A stretch of 64,000 nt of DNA from Adiantum capillus-veneris (lineage: Eukaryota > Streptophyta > Polypodiopsida > Polypodiales > Pteridaceae), in assembly GCA_014529385.2 (NCBI GenBank), contig CM043956.1:63308620-63372619 (forward strand), written 5' to 3'. This document shows positions 37,170-48,125 of this stretch, piece after piece. The stretch's first letter is position 1. Every line of letters begins with the position of its first letter. The notes under the pieces are model-generated. The model was not told where the DNA came from, made no database searches, and saw only the letters and a program-made list of their open reading frames with translations. The position numbers and the translations under genes were made by a program.

Positions 37170-37365
37170 AATCTCTCGGGCGTCGCTATAACCGTCGCTA
37201 TTTATGGCTCTGGAGCGTCACTATAGACTTTTGTGTAAGCGTCGCTATAACCGTCGCTATGAGCGACGCTCTCGTAGCGACGCTATTAGCGACGCCGGGG
37301 GTTATAAAAACCCAGTGTATTTCCGTCGCTAACAGCGTCACAAGAGCACACAACCTCTTGTAGTG
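37170..37365 (-). repeat. Right CACTA subterminal motifs and terminal repeat
   Basis: At least eight GCGTCGCTA / GTCGCTAT / AGCGACGCT motifs in both orientations between 37178 and 37340, followed by the inverted terminal repeat CCTCTTGTAGTG (37354-37365). Confidence 0.9.
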
Positions 37366-38543
37366 TCAAAACAGATTGTAAAAGGCTTTCCCAAATTCAA
37401 GGTCAATGGTATGCATAAAGTGTGTGCAGCATGCCAGTTTGGAAAACAGTCAAAGGGCTCATTTCCACATGAGCGCAATGTATGTAAAAATCCACTTGAG
37501 GTGGTGCACACAGATGTTTGGGGTCCAACTGATACTGCAAGTATACATGGTTGCAGGTATTATGTCTCTTTCATTGATGACCATACAAGGAAAGTATGGG
37601 TCTACTTCATGCGTAACAAAAGTGAAGTGTTTGGTCACTTTCAGGACATCAAAGTCATGATTGAGAAGGGGACAGATATGCAAATCAAGACATTGAGGTC
37701 AGATGGAGGGGGAGAGTACTTCTCCAACGATTTTTCATATTTTCTGCGAATGCATGGTATAAGCAGGCAGTTTACATGCAAATATACTCCACAGCAGAAT
37801 GGGGTCGCAGAAAGGAAAAACAGGCACATTGCAGAAGTTGCACGTGCATTGATGAATGAGAAGAACATGCCTCATCATTTTTGGGCTGAAGCTGTAAATA
37901 CATCTGTGTACATTATGAACAGGACACCTACAGCTGCGGTGCATGATGTAACGCCTGAGGAAAAGTTTACAAGTACAAAGCCTGATTTGGCACACTTGAA
38001 AGTGTTTGGCTGCATAGCTTACGTGCATGTACCGTATGAGTTGCGTAGGAAATTGGATCCTAAAGCAGAGAAATGTATTCTTGTGGGATATTCCCTTGAA
38101 CAAAAGGGTACAGGTGCTACAATCCTACTACACGAGAATTACGAGTGAGCAGAGATGTAGTCTTTGATGAGATGAGTAGCTGGTACAGTAATGCACATGG
38201 CACTATTGGAATTGATGTAAAAGATGATGTGGTTGTACAAAATGTGAGGCCACAATCACAGGTTTTGAGTGGACCACAAGAGTCGTCTTCTCTTGGCTCT
38301 ATTGAGAAGCCATGGAATGGTAGACTACGTACGCATGTTACTCCACCAGCAGGTACAGGGAATGTATCACAAAAAGGAAAGGAAAAGGTTGATGAACCTC
38401 CCTTTATGGCTGATGCATCATCAGGGTTTTCACATGTAGACATGGATTCAGATGGTTCTGAACAAAGTCTTGATGAGGAATTTGGAATTCCGGCCGTCAG
38501 GACACCTGGTGTAAGGAAAGTACAAGAAGATGCTAGAGGGTGA
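37366..38543 (+). pseudogene. pol: Copia integrase (second part of pol)
   Basis: Directly after the TCA duplication comes KVCAACQFGKQSKG, the cysteine half of the GAG-pre-integrase domain. The integrase core follows with its three acidic motifs: VVHTDVWGP, RSDGGGEYF and PQQNGVAERKNR (D, D, E). FWAEAVNTSVYIMNRTPT and VFGCIAYVHVP are typical Copia C-terminal motifs. A frame change near 38115 moves the reading to 38145-38543 (SRDVVFDEMSSWY), which stops at TGA 38541-38543 just before the reverse transcriptase frame. Length and order are normal for Copia. Confidence 0.92.
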
Positions 38544-38576
38544 AGGAGTGACCCAGGACCGCGTAGATCTAACAGA

Positions 38577-40229
38577 GTGAGAAATCCAGTTCAAAAATTG
38601 ACTTATGATGGGTATCTAGCGCATCACCAAGCCTACATGGCTAAGGTGATACAGGATGTGGAGCCCACATGTTTTGAAAATGTAGTTGGAAATGTGCATT
38701 GGGATGATGCAATGAATGAAGAGATGGCTGCATTGGAAGCAAACGACACATGGGACCTGGTGCCATTGCCAAGTGGCAAGAAAGCTATTGGTTGTAAATG
38801 GGTGTATAAAACCAAGCATAAGGCTGATGGTAACATTGAGCGTCACAAGGCAAGGCTGGTCGTAAAGGGTTATGCACAGACGTATGGCATAGACTATGAG
38901 GAGACCTTTGCTCCAGTGGCAAAGATGACGACTGTGAGAGCTGTCATAGCAGTGGCTGCATCTAGAGGATGGATTATGCATCAAATAGATGTAAAGAATG
39001 CCTTCTTGAATGGTGAGTTGCAAGAGGAAGTGTATATGGATGAGCCACCTGGTTATGTCGATCCAGGTTACCCAGATTATGTATGCAGACTTCTCAAAGC
39101 TTTGTATGGTTTGAAGCAAGGCTCTAGAGCATGGTATGACAGGATTGCCAAGTATCTTGTCAGTATTGGGTTTAGGAGAGTTCATGCTGATCATTCACTC
39201 TATGTACATGAGAGTGATGTGGGGATTGTGGTCATTACCATATATGTAGATGACCTTATTATTGTGGGTGGCAATGCTATGGAGATTGACCATGTGAAGG
39301 GTCTTCTCAAACAGGAGTTTGAAATGAAAGATTTGGGCGAGTTGCGCTACTTTCTTGGCATTGAGGTGATCAGGACTCCAGAGGGTGTATGGCTATCACA
39401 GAGACAATATGATTTGGATATGTTGTCAAAGTATGGTATGGCCGATTGTAAGCCAATTTCTATTCCCTTGGATGTGAATGCAAAGCTGAGTGCAGAGAAG
39501 GGTGATGTTGTTGAGGATGTCAAGATGTACAGGAAGATTGTGGGTAGTCTAATCTACTTGACTATCACGAGGCCAGACTTGAGCTACACAGTAGGCTTGG
39601 AGAGTCAGTTCATGCAGCTTCCGAGGAAGCTACATTTGGATGGAGTACAACGCGCACTTCGGTATGTGCAAGGGACTCTTGACTACGCATTGTTCTATGC
39701 AGCAGATGTGCCATTAGCATTGTATGGGTATACAAATGCAGATTGGGCAAGTAACATTGTTGATAGGAGATCTACGAGTGGCTTCATGTTCTCTTTTGGG
39801 AGTGCTGCTGTTACTTGGAGTAGCAAAAAGCAGCTTACGGTTGCTTTATCGAGCATAGAGGCCGAGTACAGAGGTGCAACAGTTGCAGCGTGCGAGGTAG
39901 CTTGGCTACGCACATTACTTGAGGACTTGGGAGTGCAGGTGGAACATCAAATTTTCATCCATTATGACAACCTCAACAGCATGCAGTTGGCTAGGAACCC
40001 AGTGTTCCATGCCAGGACCAAGCACAAAGAGGTCCATTACCACTACGTTCGAGAGCGAGTGTTGGCGGGCGACATGGACTTGGTCTACGTCAGCATAGAG
40101 GAGCAGATAGCGGATATCTTTACCAAGGCCCTCGGAGCTGAGAAGCTTCGACGTTTCTGGACTATGCTTGGACTCTGCGACATGCAGAGCTCGAGGGGGA
40201 GTGTTGAGATGTCGAGCTCTACATCTTGA
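38577..40229 (+). CDS. pol: Copia reverse transcriptase and RNase H, open over 550 codons
   Basis: The frame is uninterrupted from 38577 to the stop at 40227-40229 and is in the same frame as the end of the integrase part. It has WDLVPLPSGKKAIGCKWVYK, HQIDVKNAFLNGELQEEVYM and ALYGLKQGSRAWYDR. The catalytic YVDD is at residues 223-226 (39243-39254). The RNase H part has TNADWASNIVDRRSTSGF, SSIEAEYRGA, HYDNLNSMQLARNP and ADIFTKAL. Asn in TNADWA is at a position usually Asp in Copia RNase H, which may weaken the enzyme. In the intact element this would be part of a polyprotein, so the first ATG here is not a real start. Confidence 0.9.
   Translation: MRNPVQKLTYDGYLAHHQAYMAKVIQDVEPTCFENVVGNVHWDDAMNEEMAALEANDTWDLVPLPSGKKAIGCKWVYKTKHKADGNIERHKARLVVKGYAQTYGIDYEETFAPVAKMTTVRAVIAVAASRGWIMHQIDVKNAFLNGELQEEVYMDEPPGYVDPGYPDYVCRLLKALYGLKQGSRAWYDRIAKYLVSIGFRRVHADHSLYVHESDVGIVVITIYVDDLIIVGGNAMEIDHVKGLLKQEFEMKDLGELRYFLGIEVIRTPEGVWLSQRQYDLDMLSKYGMADCKPISIPLDVNAKLSAEKGDVVEDVKMYRKIVGSLIYLTITRPDLSYTVGLESQFMQLPRKLHLDGVQRALRYVQGTLDYALFYAADVPLALYGYTNADWASNIVDRRSTSGFMFSFGSAAVTWSSKKQLTVALSSIEAEYRGATVAACEVAWLRTLLEDLGVQVEHQIFIHYDNLNSMQLARNPVFHARTKHKEVHYHYVRERVLAGDMDLVYVSIEEQIADIFTKALGAEKLRRFWTMLGLCDMQSSRGSVEMSSSTS
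40188..40201 (+). promoter_or_regulatory. Polypurine tract of the first Copia element
   Basis: GAGGGGGAG directly before the 3' LTR, the plus-strand priming site of LTR retroelements. Confidence 0.85.
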
Positions 40230-40522
40230 GCTGGCATCCACTACGGGTCTTGGCCGCTTATGACATTTACTCACTAGCACGTTAGGTGACCGACACGGAG
40301 GATCTCTGCCAGTGATTCTACAACTGGACTACACTTATAGTGCCAGCCTAGTACGCTTCTAGCTTGTTCACACTTAGTGACCGCATGTACATATGTGCTA
40401 CTTTTCAGCTTTATCACTTAGTCATTTTGTACTCTCTTTTCTGTGAAAAGAAGAAGCAGCTTTCCATCTCTGTGTGCTTTGTGCTTGTCTTGTGTAGCTC
40501 TCTTGCATCCTCATTCTTTACA
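40202..40522 (+). repeat. 3' LTR of the first Copia element
   Basis: Pairs with 28615-28935; about 14 substitutions by eye, mostly transitions. Followed by the CTACC target duplication. Confidence 0.95.
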
Positions 40523-40527
40523 CTACC

Positions 40528-40539
40528 TACGATGGTGGC

Positions 40540-40594
<55 letters not shown>

Positions 40595-41015
40595 CCCAGT
40601 GCACTCTAAGCCGAAGATGTCAGACACAAAGACATGGGGGTAGCAAGCTATCAGAATCCCTCCCCCTTTACATATAATATAGATTGAAGGATTGAGGCAG
40701 TGCAAAGAAGCAAGGTTGCATCCCTCATTCCATCTCTCCTAGGGTTCTACGACCATTCATTCGTGGTTTCAACTTTGCTCATTTGTGCATAGAGGGCATG
40801 CAATGGAGAAACAAAGAAGGGATCATCTTTAGAACTCTAAAGAGAGAGGGAGAGAGATGGAAATATACTATAGGATTCTATTACAGCTCCCTTTCCTCAT
40901 TTGGAGTGTCATCACACTCTCCTCATAGGCCATATACAGTCAAAAACTACTTCCAAAATAATCAAGGGTAGTAGTACCCACCCTTGATTGCACACAAGAC
41001 TTGTCCATCCAATTG

Positions 41016-41095
<80 letters not shown>

Positions 41096-41100
41096 ACGTA
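40528..41100. repeat. No gene; (TC)n and (TC)n-(AC)n microsatellites
   Basis: (TC)n at 40542-40583 and (TC)n at about 41018-41070 followed by (AC)n to 41097. No gene is visible between them. Confidence 0.8.
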
Positions 41101-44100
41101 CGTGTGCGTCGATGTTACTAATCTGATATCAATTTATTTAGAAAATTGAATGTGTTATTCCCATAACTATTGAGCTTATTCTTTGCAACTCTACCCAATT
41201 ATAGATTTGAGTCAAACATATAATCCTCTTCACAATTTTCTACTACCTTCATAGACCTCAATACATGCTGTCAAACATGCACAACCCCGTGGATACTTGT
41301 ATTCAACTAGAAATCTACATATTTAAGAACCATTGAACCCTCCCATTCCCATCAAAATGCATGTCTTTGACATTAATATAAGCGCAACATAAGATCACTA
41401 TTGGCAAATATGTAATGTTTATTGTGTTGGAACGTCCAGAATGCTTGCTACCTTGTACCAAATCATGTTTTCAATGCAAACTTTCAATCAACCAATACAA
41501 CCTTTAAACATTTTCTTGTGGGAGTAGATACGATGTAAATGCAAAAGCTATCTGATTTGAAGACTGCATAAAGGTGGCATTCCATGGAGCATAACGAACA
41601 TCTTTCCACAACTACCAGGTGTTGAATCAAGACAAAAAGCTAGACATCAAGGCTTCCCTTTGCTTAGATGGAGCAGATTTAATGAAGGAAGATTGCTCAA
41701 GAAGAATAAAAGAACATCTTACAAAAGGAAACTCTTTTTTTTTTTTTGGATTTCTAAAAGAAGCCTTAGTGTTGAGTTGGGTCAGGCATACTTTCAATGT
41801 TTTCAGTGCCATGATAAAGACATATCTTAAATGTTATTTTAAGTGTGATGATGGAGACTTATCTTCAGTTCTAAAATAATAAATGGATCTTTTTATTTCA
41901 CCTTTCATTTCACATGTGACATGTACGTGTCTTGTGTTCTCTTGCATTAACCTTGCATACTTCTAATAAAAATTCTATAGACGCACACACACACACATGT
42001 ATTTATTGATGTTTTTTTTTTAAATTTCACATTTCATTTCGCAACCTCACATTCTTGATTTTTCTTGCATTCTATAACTTAGTTCTAATCAAATATTGGG
42101 AAAAGTCTCTTTTATTCAACGGTCGTCGGCCAAAGTAGCAAACCAAAAATACAAATTTAAAATTAGCATGACTTTTGAACTATTTTCTCGCATATTTCAC
42201 TAGTTTTTCTTCCCTTTATCATGGTTTGCAACCGGCTAGTTTTGATTTTCAAATGGCTCACGGCTAAGCTGAGGCAATTCTTTCCCAAATATTGATTCCA
42301 ATTGAACTCAACCTAATGATTTTATCACTTTCTTATTGTTTTAGAAAGCCATCGTGACCCTTTCACTTGTTTTTTTTTTTTGTGCGTGAGTGAAGAACAT
42401 ATTGCATAACCAAAAAAAAAACATAAACCTCCCATGCACAGACCGTGCCATGGGAACCAAAAGTAATCATAGTTTTTATCCATCAACTCCTACCACACCC
42501 GACCCGAACAGCGGAGGCCAACCCCCGCACCATGAAACTTTGAGGAGTCTACAACATAAACCAGAATACATCAGATAACTCACAAGCAAAGAGAAGATAT
42601 ATTCGACTATGGGGGGATCCGCGAGCTCCATCACCGAATGACTTGCATGAGGATGACACCGTGACCTGCCCATCTATCACATGTCCAAGACATGTCCTCC
42701 CATTGGCATCTAAAAGACAACAACACAATCAGAGATCCAAGCAGACAATCCGATGACTAGCATCCAAACTGAACCACTGACATCCACAATCTCATAATGT
42801 GCGCCACACCCCATCACAGGGAGCATAACTCCTAGCCACCAGACATATCTACGCAACATGAACCAAAGGCAACCCCATAACAGAACCCCACCACAAAGCC
42901 ATCACATAACAACCCCAAACACAAGATCAAACCTTGTCGTGCAAAAACCTCAACGAAATTTGACTTTCAATGCCTTCTCGATGGGAAGCAATAGGGAAGG
43001 TCTCCCACCCATGCCAAATATATGCAGATTCTACGCTCCCAAACACGGATGCAAAGGGGGGAGGCAGTCGGTTGCCCCCTTCCCAGAGCACACCCTGTCT
43101 CCAATCCGTCGACACACCCTCATCAACGGTTGCAACGCCAATAGATCATGCTACACCACCCGAGGGTCTGTGCAGATTCTCCAGACATCCCTCCTGTAGG
43201 GGCCCCCACCCTGTGAGAAGCCGCTGAAGCCAACCTGTAGCGAACTAGCACGAGGGTTTCAGAGCACAAAAGTGTAGGCTACGTGTTTATAAACAAACAA
43301 AAAAACATACAAAAGGAAATCTTATTTTCTATCTCCCTCACTGTAAAGGATGATAAAATGCCAACTACCTCTCTTTTACAACACTACATTGAATTGCAAT
43401 TGATGACCAATAATTACAACTCATGTTCTATAACATCAAGCAAGCTCCACCCCATATCTTCCCCATCAAAAAATTCTCAACATGTTTTAGAGAAATCATA
43501 TTTCATCTATATTATGAGAAAATTAAAAGAGGAGTCAAAGGCTTCTATTATGTTGAAAAGTCTCTCTCCAAGGAGCAACCCATTCAAATGAAGAAAAAAC
43601 CCCAAAGGGGATATAGTAGCAATTTTTCAATTATAGTAGCCACCAATTTCATTGCATTTTGAAAAATTTTGCATGAATCTATCTCTAAACAACGTCAAAA
43701 CTCTTTGAATAAGTAATTTCCCCTTAATTTTGCAAAGCTTGCTTGCTGTACATCAAGCTGCCAAAAGAGAGGGGACATTGTGGTGGAAGGTGTAGCCAAT
43801 GGTGGGGTTGATGATGAGGAAATTTACCGAGGAATTTACGCCCATGGCTCAGTGGCTTTTCCTTACGCCAAAAGGTCGACGGCTACCAAATTCGTACCTT
43901 GCTACCTCGCTACCACAATATCACTACCTTTCCTGTCGATGTAGACTCAAGTGAATAACAATAACACTGTTGGATAAATAATGTATAAAGTATTAATCTT
44001 ACTAATCACTCAGAGAAAGTAGCCTTCAACGGAAAGCTTGTTGAACGTAAGCTCATACACAATTGAGGTACGATAACACATAGAACAAGAATGATAAACA

Positions 44101-44153
44101 GAGTGAGCTAGAGCAATAGGCTAAATTATCTCACACTCTCTGATACCAAGAGA
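41101..44153. other. No gene recognised
   Basis: Three kilobases of AT-rich sequence. The stretch 42400-43260 is GC-richer with short plus-strand frames (for example 42858-43199) but no domain I recognise, and it could be a degraded element. At 44141-44152 the minus strand reads TTGGTATCAGAG-type sequence, a possible primer-binding site next to the LTR candidate at 44154. Confidence 0.4.
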
Positions 44154-44303
44154 TGCACAAAAGGACTTTTTAGGCAGAAGGAGTGTATTAAATAAAGAAA
44201 ATGCTAAAACAATTAATACGAAGGAGAAAGCTCATATTTACGAAGCTTTGTATAAGAGATAGGTTAAGCTTACTATATGGCAAAAGGACTCGACTAAAGA
44301 TGT

Positions 44304-44354
<51 letters not shown>

Positions 44355-44791
44355 ATTAGACTCAACCTGAGATGACTACTAAGAGTATGCACTCTTTTAG
44401 AGCTAAGCTCGACCCAAGATGGATTTACAATGAGGTGTGGCCTCCTTTATATAGGAAGTGCTTGGCTTGAAGCTCAAGGTATGGCCTTGGTGGGTAAGGT
44501 AGTGGATGTTACTTTACATGGGTGGGTATATGATAACACTAGTGGGTGTCACTCTCCAAGGTGGTTGATTGCTTTACAAAGTGGGCATGTCAAAAGGTAG
44601 TTAGAGGTGGAAGGTAAAAAGTGGTAGATGGAGAATCTTATTGCACAGGCTATAAAGCCTAGAGGACTACCTGGTACGAATTCACCACCCAAGCCCCCAT
44701 ATATAGCCCTTGGCCCTTGAATCCCCATTCCACATTGGCAGCCAACCACTTGGCCCTGGTCCGTAACCCCCCCCTGGGTATGCCCTTGGCA
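44154..44791 (-). repeat. Probable LTR of the Gypsy relic (638 bp)
   Basis: Read on the minus strand it begins TGCCAAGGGCATACCC and ends CTTTTGTGCA, has GGGCTATATATGGGG as a TATA region, and is preceded by a purine tract (CCAAGGGGGGAG, 44800-44811 minus) just after the Gypsy coding region. A TTGGTATCAGAG primer site follows four bases beyond it. It contains an (AG)n tract (about 44307-44352). No second LTR was found on the other side of the Gypsy genes. Confidence 0.5.
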
Positions 44792-44814
44792 TGAAATTAC
44801 TCCCCCCTTGGAAA

Positions 44815-45548
44815 AGTGTTTTCATCCTCGAAAACAAAAGTAGAAAACTTCTTCTTTAGAACACTAATGTTTTCCCAAGTGGCGTCTTCTTCAGGTCGAT
44901 CTTTCCACTTGACTAAAGCTTGATGACGTATATGATGATGCATACGTAAATCATGATAGTCGAGGATTCACTCAGGTTCATGCGATGGGGTATGAGGTTC
45001 AACAAAATCAACCAAAATATATTGGTTAACAACATTGTCATCCCCATGCAAGCATTTACGTAAATGGCTTACATGAAATACCGGATGGACACGAGAGTGT
45101 GCTGGTAACGAGAGTTTCTAATCATAATTACCAACTCGCTTGAGTATCTTGAAAGGCCCACAATATCTCAGATATAATTTAGGTGTTGGCCCAATCTTCA
45201 GACTTTTTGAATGCTCTGTCACACACAAAAATACCTCTTCCCCCTCCTTGAAGGTAGCTTGCAGACGTTTCTTGTCAGCATACTTCTTATACCAATCTTG
45301 CTCTTGCCGAACATTCTGACGAGTGAGTTTCAACATATCCATATGGTCTTGGATAAAGTCCTTAACTTTCTGGAGTTTTTCAATTGCCAACCCCACCGTT
45401 ACTGGTGACCTAGGTTGAAATCGGTACATTAGCATGAAAGGACTGAATCCAATCGTGACATGCTTAGAACTGTTGTAAGCAAACTCAAGAAGAGGTAGAT
45501 ACTCTTCCCAGTCTGTTTGTTTCTTTCTAACGTTGGTACAACCAAACT
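44815..45548 (-). pseudogene. pol: Gypsy integrase C-terminus and chromo-like domain
   Basis: The block from 45548 reads RKKQTDWEEYLPLLEFAYNS, GFSPFMLMYRFQPRSP and LYLRYCGPFKILKRVGNYD (stop near 45118). These are the conserved end of Gypsy integrases. Continuing in another frame to about 44815, the minus strand reads LVKWKDRPEEDATWE and FEDENTF, which fit the C-terminal chromodomain of plant chromoviruses. Its usual role is to guide integration to chromatin. The join between the two frames and the truncated upstream end (insert at 45549) show decay. Confidence 0.8.
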
Positions 45549-47500
45549 GTGTCGATCTATGGAAGTGTAGGAAGTCGAGGCATAACAGTTTGCAGGCAAG
45601 TGGCAAAGACCTTGAGCAGATATTTGATGGAGCCAAGAGCCAGGTACACCGAGTTGGAGCAATTGCATAGCCAAAACTACAAGTGTTTTTTTGCTATCAC
45701 AGATGGCAGGAGCATATGCTTATATCACAAGGTTGGGAACGAGGCAAGGGGTGCTAGATGCAGGTGTCATGAATTTTATGCTATGGGATTTGGAACGAGA
45801 TGTCTACAAGAGACACTACTTGCCAGGGTACTAAGGATCGAAGGATTTATCTCCAGAGCGAGGATGAATTTCCACCGTATGGGCTGGGTGCAATCGTCAG
45901 TTAGCACCATGGTATGTAATATGATTGGATGCTTTCACTATCTTAGAAATTTCGAGGCTCTCTCGATGCATGAAGCCCGCTCAAGCAGATGATGTTCAAA
46001 GGTTTCCGACACTTGTAGCAGTCGTGCTTTTCTCTGAGTGGTGGGTGGGATTTATTGTGACCCATTTGCATCGCCGAGGGACCGACTACGAAGGCTTTGT
46101 TGGATTGGTGATCTTGGCATGTGCAAGGGGGCTAAGCCCGAAGTAAACTTTTTAAAACTATTAATATAAAAAAAAAACGTATTGTTGCAGTTGTTGTAGT
46201 CGACGAGGAGTGCAGAGGGAAAGCAAGCCAGGTGTTGGCGCCATGCAGTAGAAGAGGAGGCCACTTGGTGGCGCATGCAAGCGAAGGGAGCCGCCAAGAG
46301 CCATGACATCGAGGGATTGGCCAAAAAGGGGCCGGCGGTGGCCGAAGACGAGAGCAACATGCAGAGGGGAAAGCGACCAATAGCGAGGTCGCTATTGGCC
46401 AAAGGGGGCTTGAGGAGGCCTTGTGCAGTTAAGGAGGAGGTGAAGGGCTGCCTTGTTCAGTGAGACCCACGCACGGGCTGCAGGGCAGCGTTTTATTTTT
46501 CTTGGTTGAAGGCCGCCAAGGGCCGAGAGTAAGAGGAGGCAGGCACTGCAAGGAGGGCAAGTCGAGGAGGATCACCACAAGGGGCCTGCCAGTTGAAGTG
46601 TGCAGGTTGCGCCAGGAAGGAGGAGAAGGGGAAGCAGCCAGTGATGGCGTAAAGCAAGAGGTGGCGCTGTTGCAGAGAGTCCGCCAGTTGGCTGGTCATA
46701 CAAGGCTATGCAGGAGAGGCTGAGGGTGGCCACGGGCTGCATCCAGAGGGAGTAGGAAAGCCACAAAGGGCTGCAGCTCATCGAGTAGCTAACGGGGCTG
46801 CATGGGGTGAAAAAAAGATCAGAGGCAGCGAGTTGAGAAAGGGGTTGGGCTTGTGAAAAGCTGCCAGGGCTACAAGCGGCCAATAGGGGTGCGCCATCTG
46901 TTGAGGCGGCATATGAAAAGAAAGCAAGCCCGAGAGGAGCCTGTGGGAGATTGACACCGAGGAGAGAGGGTCCGCCAGCTAAGGTGTATTGTTGCGAGCC
47001 ACCAAAAAGTGGGCTAAGAAATCAAATTAGGGAGGTGATCTTATGGGGATCCATCATTGTACACCCTCTATGGGATCTTTTGTCTACCTGATATTGTATC
47101 AATCCTTTATTTCTCTGTTATCTATTGGTCTAGTATATGTGTATCTCTGAAGGTGATGATGTATATGTGCTTTCTATATGGATGTTGATGTGTATAAGTC
47201 TGCAAGCTTGAAGATAAATGGGGGTATGTCAAAGATTGGATAGGAATTCGAGTGTCGATTGTTATTGGATTGCCTACATGTCACATGGTGCTCTACAGTG
47301 TTATAGATGGAGGCTATCTGAACCTACTTTTCTATCTAGTCAGGGTTGGTCGGGATCGGGCTTGGACAATAGCTGTTTGCAGATTGCGTATCATGGTGTG
47401 TGTTTGCTAGGGGATAGGGGTGCTGTGAGATCACTGAGCTATATAGAGGCATCGAGTTTATGTGCTCGTGGTTTTTCCATTTCCCCCTTTCCATCGTATG
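45549..47500. other. Insertion of ~1.95 kb within the Gypsy integrase
   Basis: The Gypsy integrase reading ends at about 47500 (…LEDML then AY, minus strand) and resumes at about 45548 (TNVRKKQ), so the sequence between is foreign to the element. It has a 147-codon plus-strand frame (45549-45992) that contains the run ITDGRSICLYHKVGNEARG, and a GC-rich part (46190-46990) with several short frames. I recognise no domain or terminal repeat. The exact ends and any target duplication are not clear. Confidence 0.55.
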
Positions 47501-48125
47501 CTCATAGCATATCCTCTAGCACTTGGCTAATGCGTTCAATTTGATCCGTTTCTAGATGATTTCCTGTACTGAGGTTGAGTTGTGTACCCAATCGTTTAAC
47601 ACAGCCCTCCAAAAATGACTGTTAAACTTGGGATCATGATCACTCACAATGTTACTTGGCAATCCATACAACTTGTACAAATTGTCCACAAATAACTTAG
47701 CTAATTCTGGAGTAGTTATGGTTGACTTGGTTTTCATAGTTTAGTCAACCGGTCTATGACCACCCATACCGAGTCATGACCTCATATAGTGGTTGGTAAA
47801 CCCACAATGAAACCTATAAAGATATTTTCCCATTTATCATTGAGAATCTCCAAAGGATGTAAGAGTCCTCTTGTGTTCAGGCGCTCTACTTTGTTAACTT
47901 GACATTTTTGGCAATGCAAGACATAGTCTTGAGCAAAGCCATGTAAACCTGGCCAATAAAATTGTCATTACACGGGAGCATAAGTCATTCTAATGCCTGG
48001 GTGCCCTACACTTGGACTGTCGTGACGAAATTCATAAAAATTTGGCACCAAATGTTTGTGTCTGTCAGTACACAAACTCTCCCCTTATGGAGTAGGTACC
48101 CATTATTGATGGAAAAATTATTCCA
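47501..48125 (-). pseudogene. pol: Gypsy integrase zinc-binding and core part
   Basis: Minus-strand translation gives LHCQKCQVNKVERLNTRGLL (zinc-binding half), HPLEILNDKWENIFIGFIVGLP, HDSVWVVIDRLTK and GLPSNIVSDHDPKFNSHFW, which is the second acidic motif of the core. Several stops and at least one frameshift interrupt these. It continues to the insertion point near 47500. Confidence 0.8.

Larger units (their letters stand above)
30688..37365 (+). mobile_element. Complete CACTA (EnSpm/CMC) DNA transposon nested in the Copia element
   Basis: The 12-bp terminal repeat CACTACAAGAGG (30688-30699) is inverted at 37354-37365. TCA flanks it at 30685-30687 and 37366-37368, the 3-bp duplication typical of the family. 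Subterminal AGCGACGCT motifs are present in both orientations at both ends. It encodes a TNPD-type transposase (32767-35217) and a TNPA/Transposase_24-type protein (35490-36800), both with stops or frameshifts. It also carries a fragment of a host HIPP gene (31732-32083). Removing it and one TCA rejoins the Copia integrase frame. Confidence 0.95.
28615..40522 (+). mobile_element. Ty1/Copia LTR retrotransposon, interrupted by a CACTA element
   Basis: LTRs at 28615-28935 and 40202-40522 (321 bp each, TGTTGAGA...TTTACA) flank gag, protease, integrase, reverse transcriptase and RNase H in Copia order. CTACC at 28610-28614 and 40523-40527 is the target-site duplication. I count about 14 LTR differences by eye (near 4 percent), so the insertion is not recent. 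A CACTA element was inserted later at 30688-37365 between the two halves of the GAG-pre-integrase domain. Frameshifts near 29370, 38115 and the stop codons listed under the genes make it non-autonomous now. Confidence 0.95.

Noticed and set aside
42390-43227. Short frames in a GC-richer segment with Pro-rich translation
   Set aside because: No domain, no consistent frame and no splice pattern; the segment was left as unassigned.
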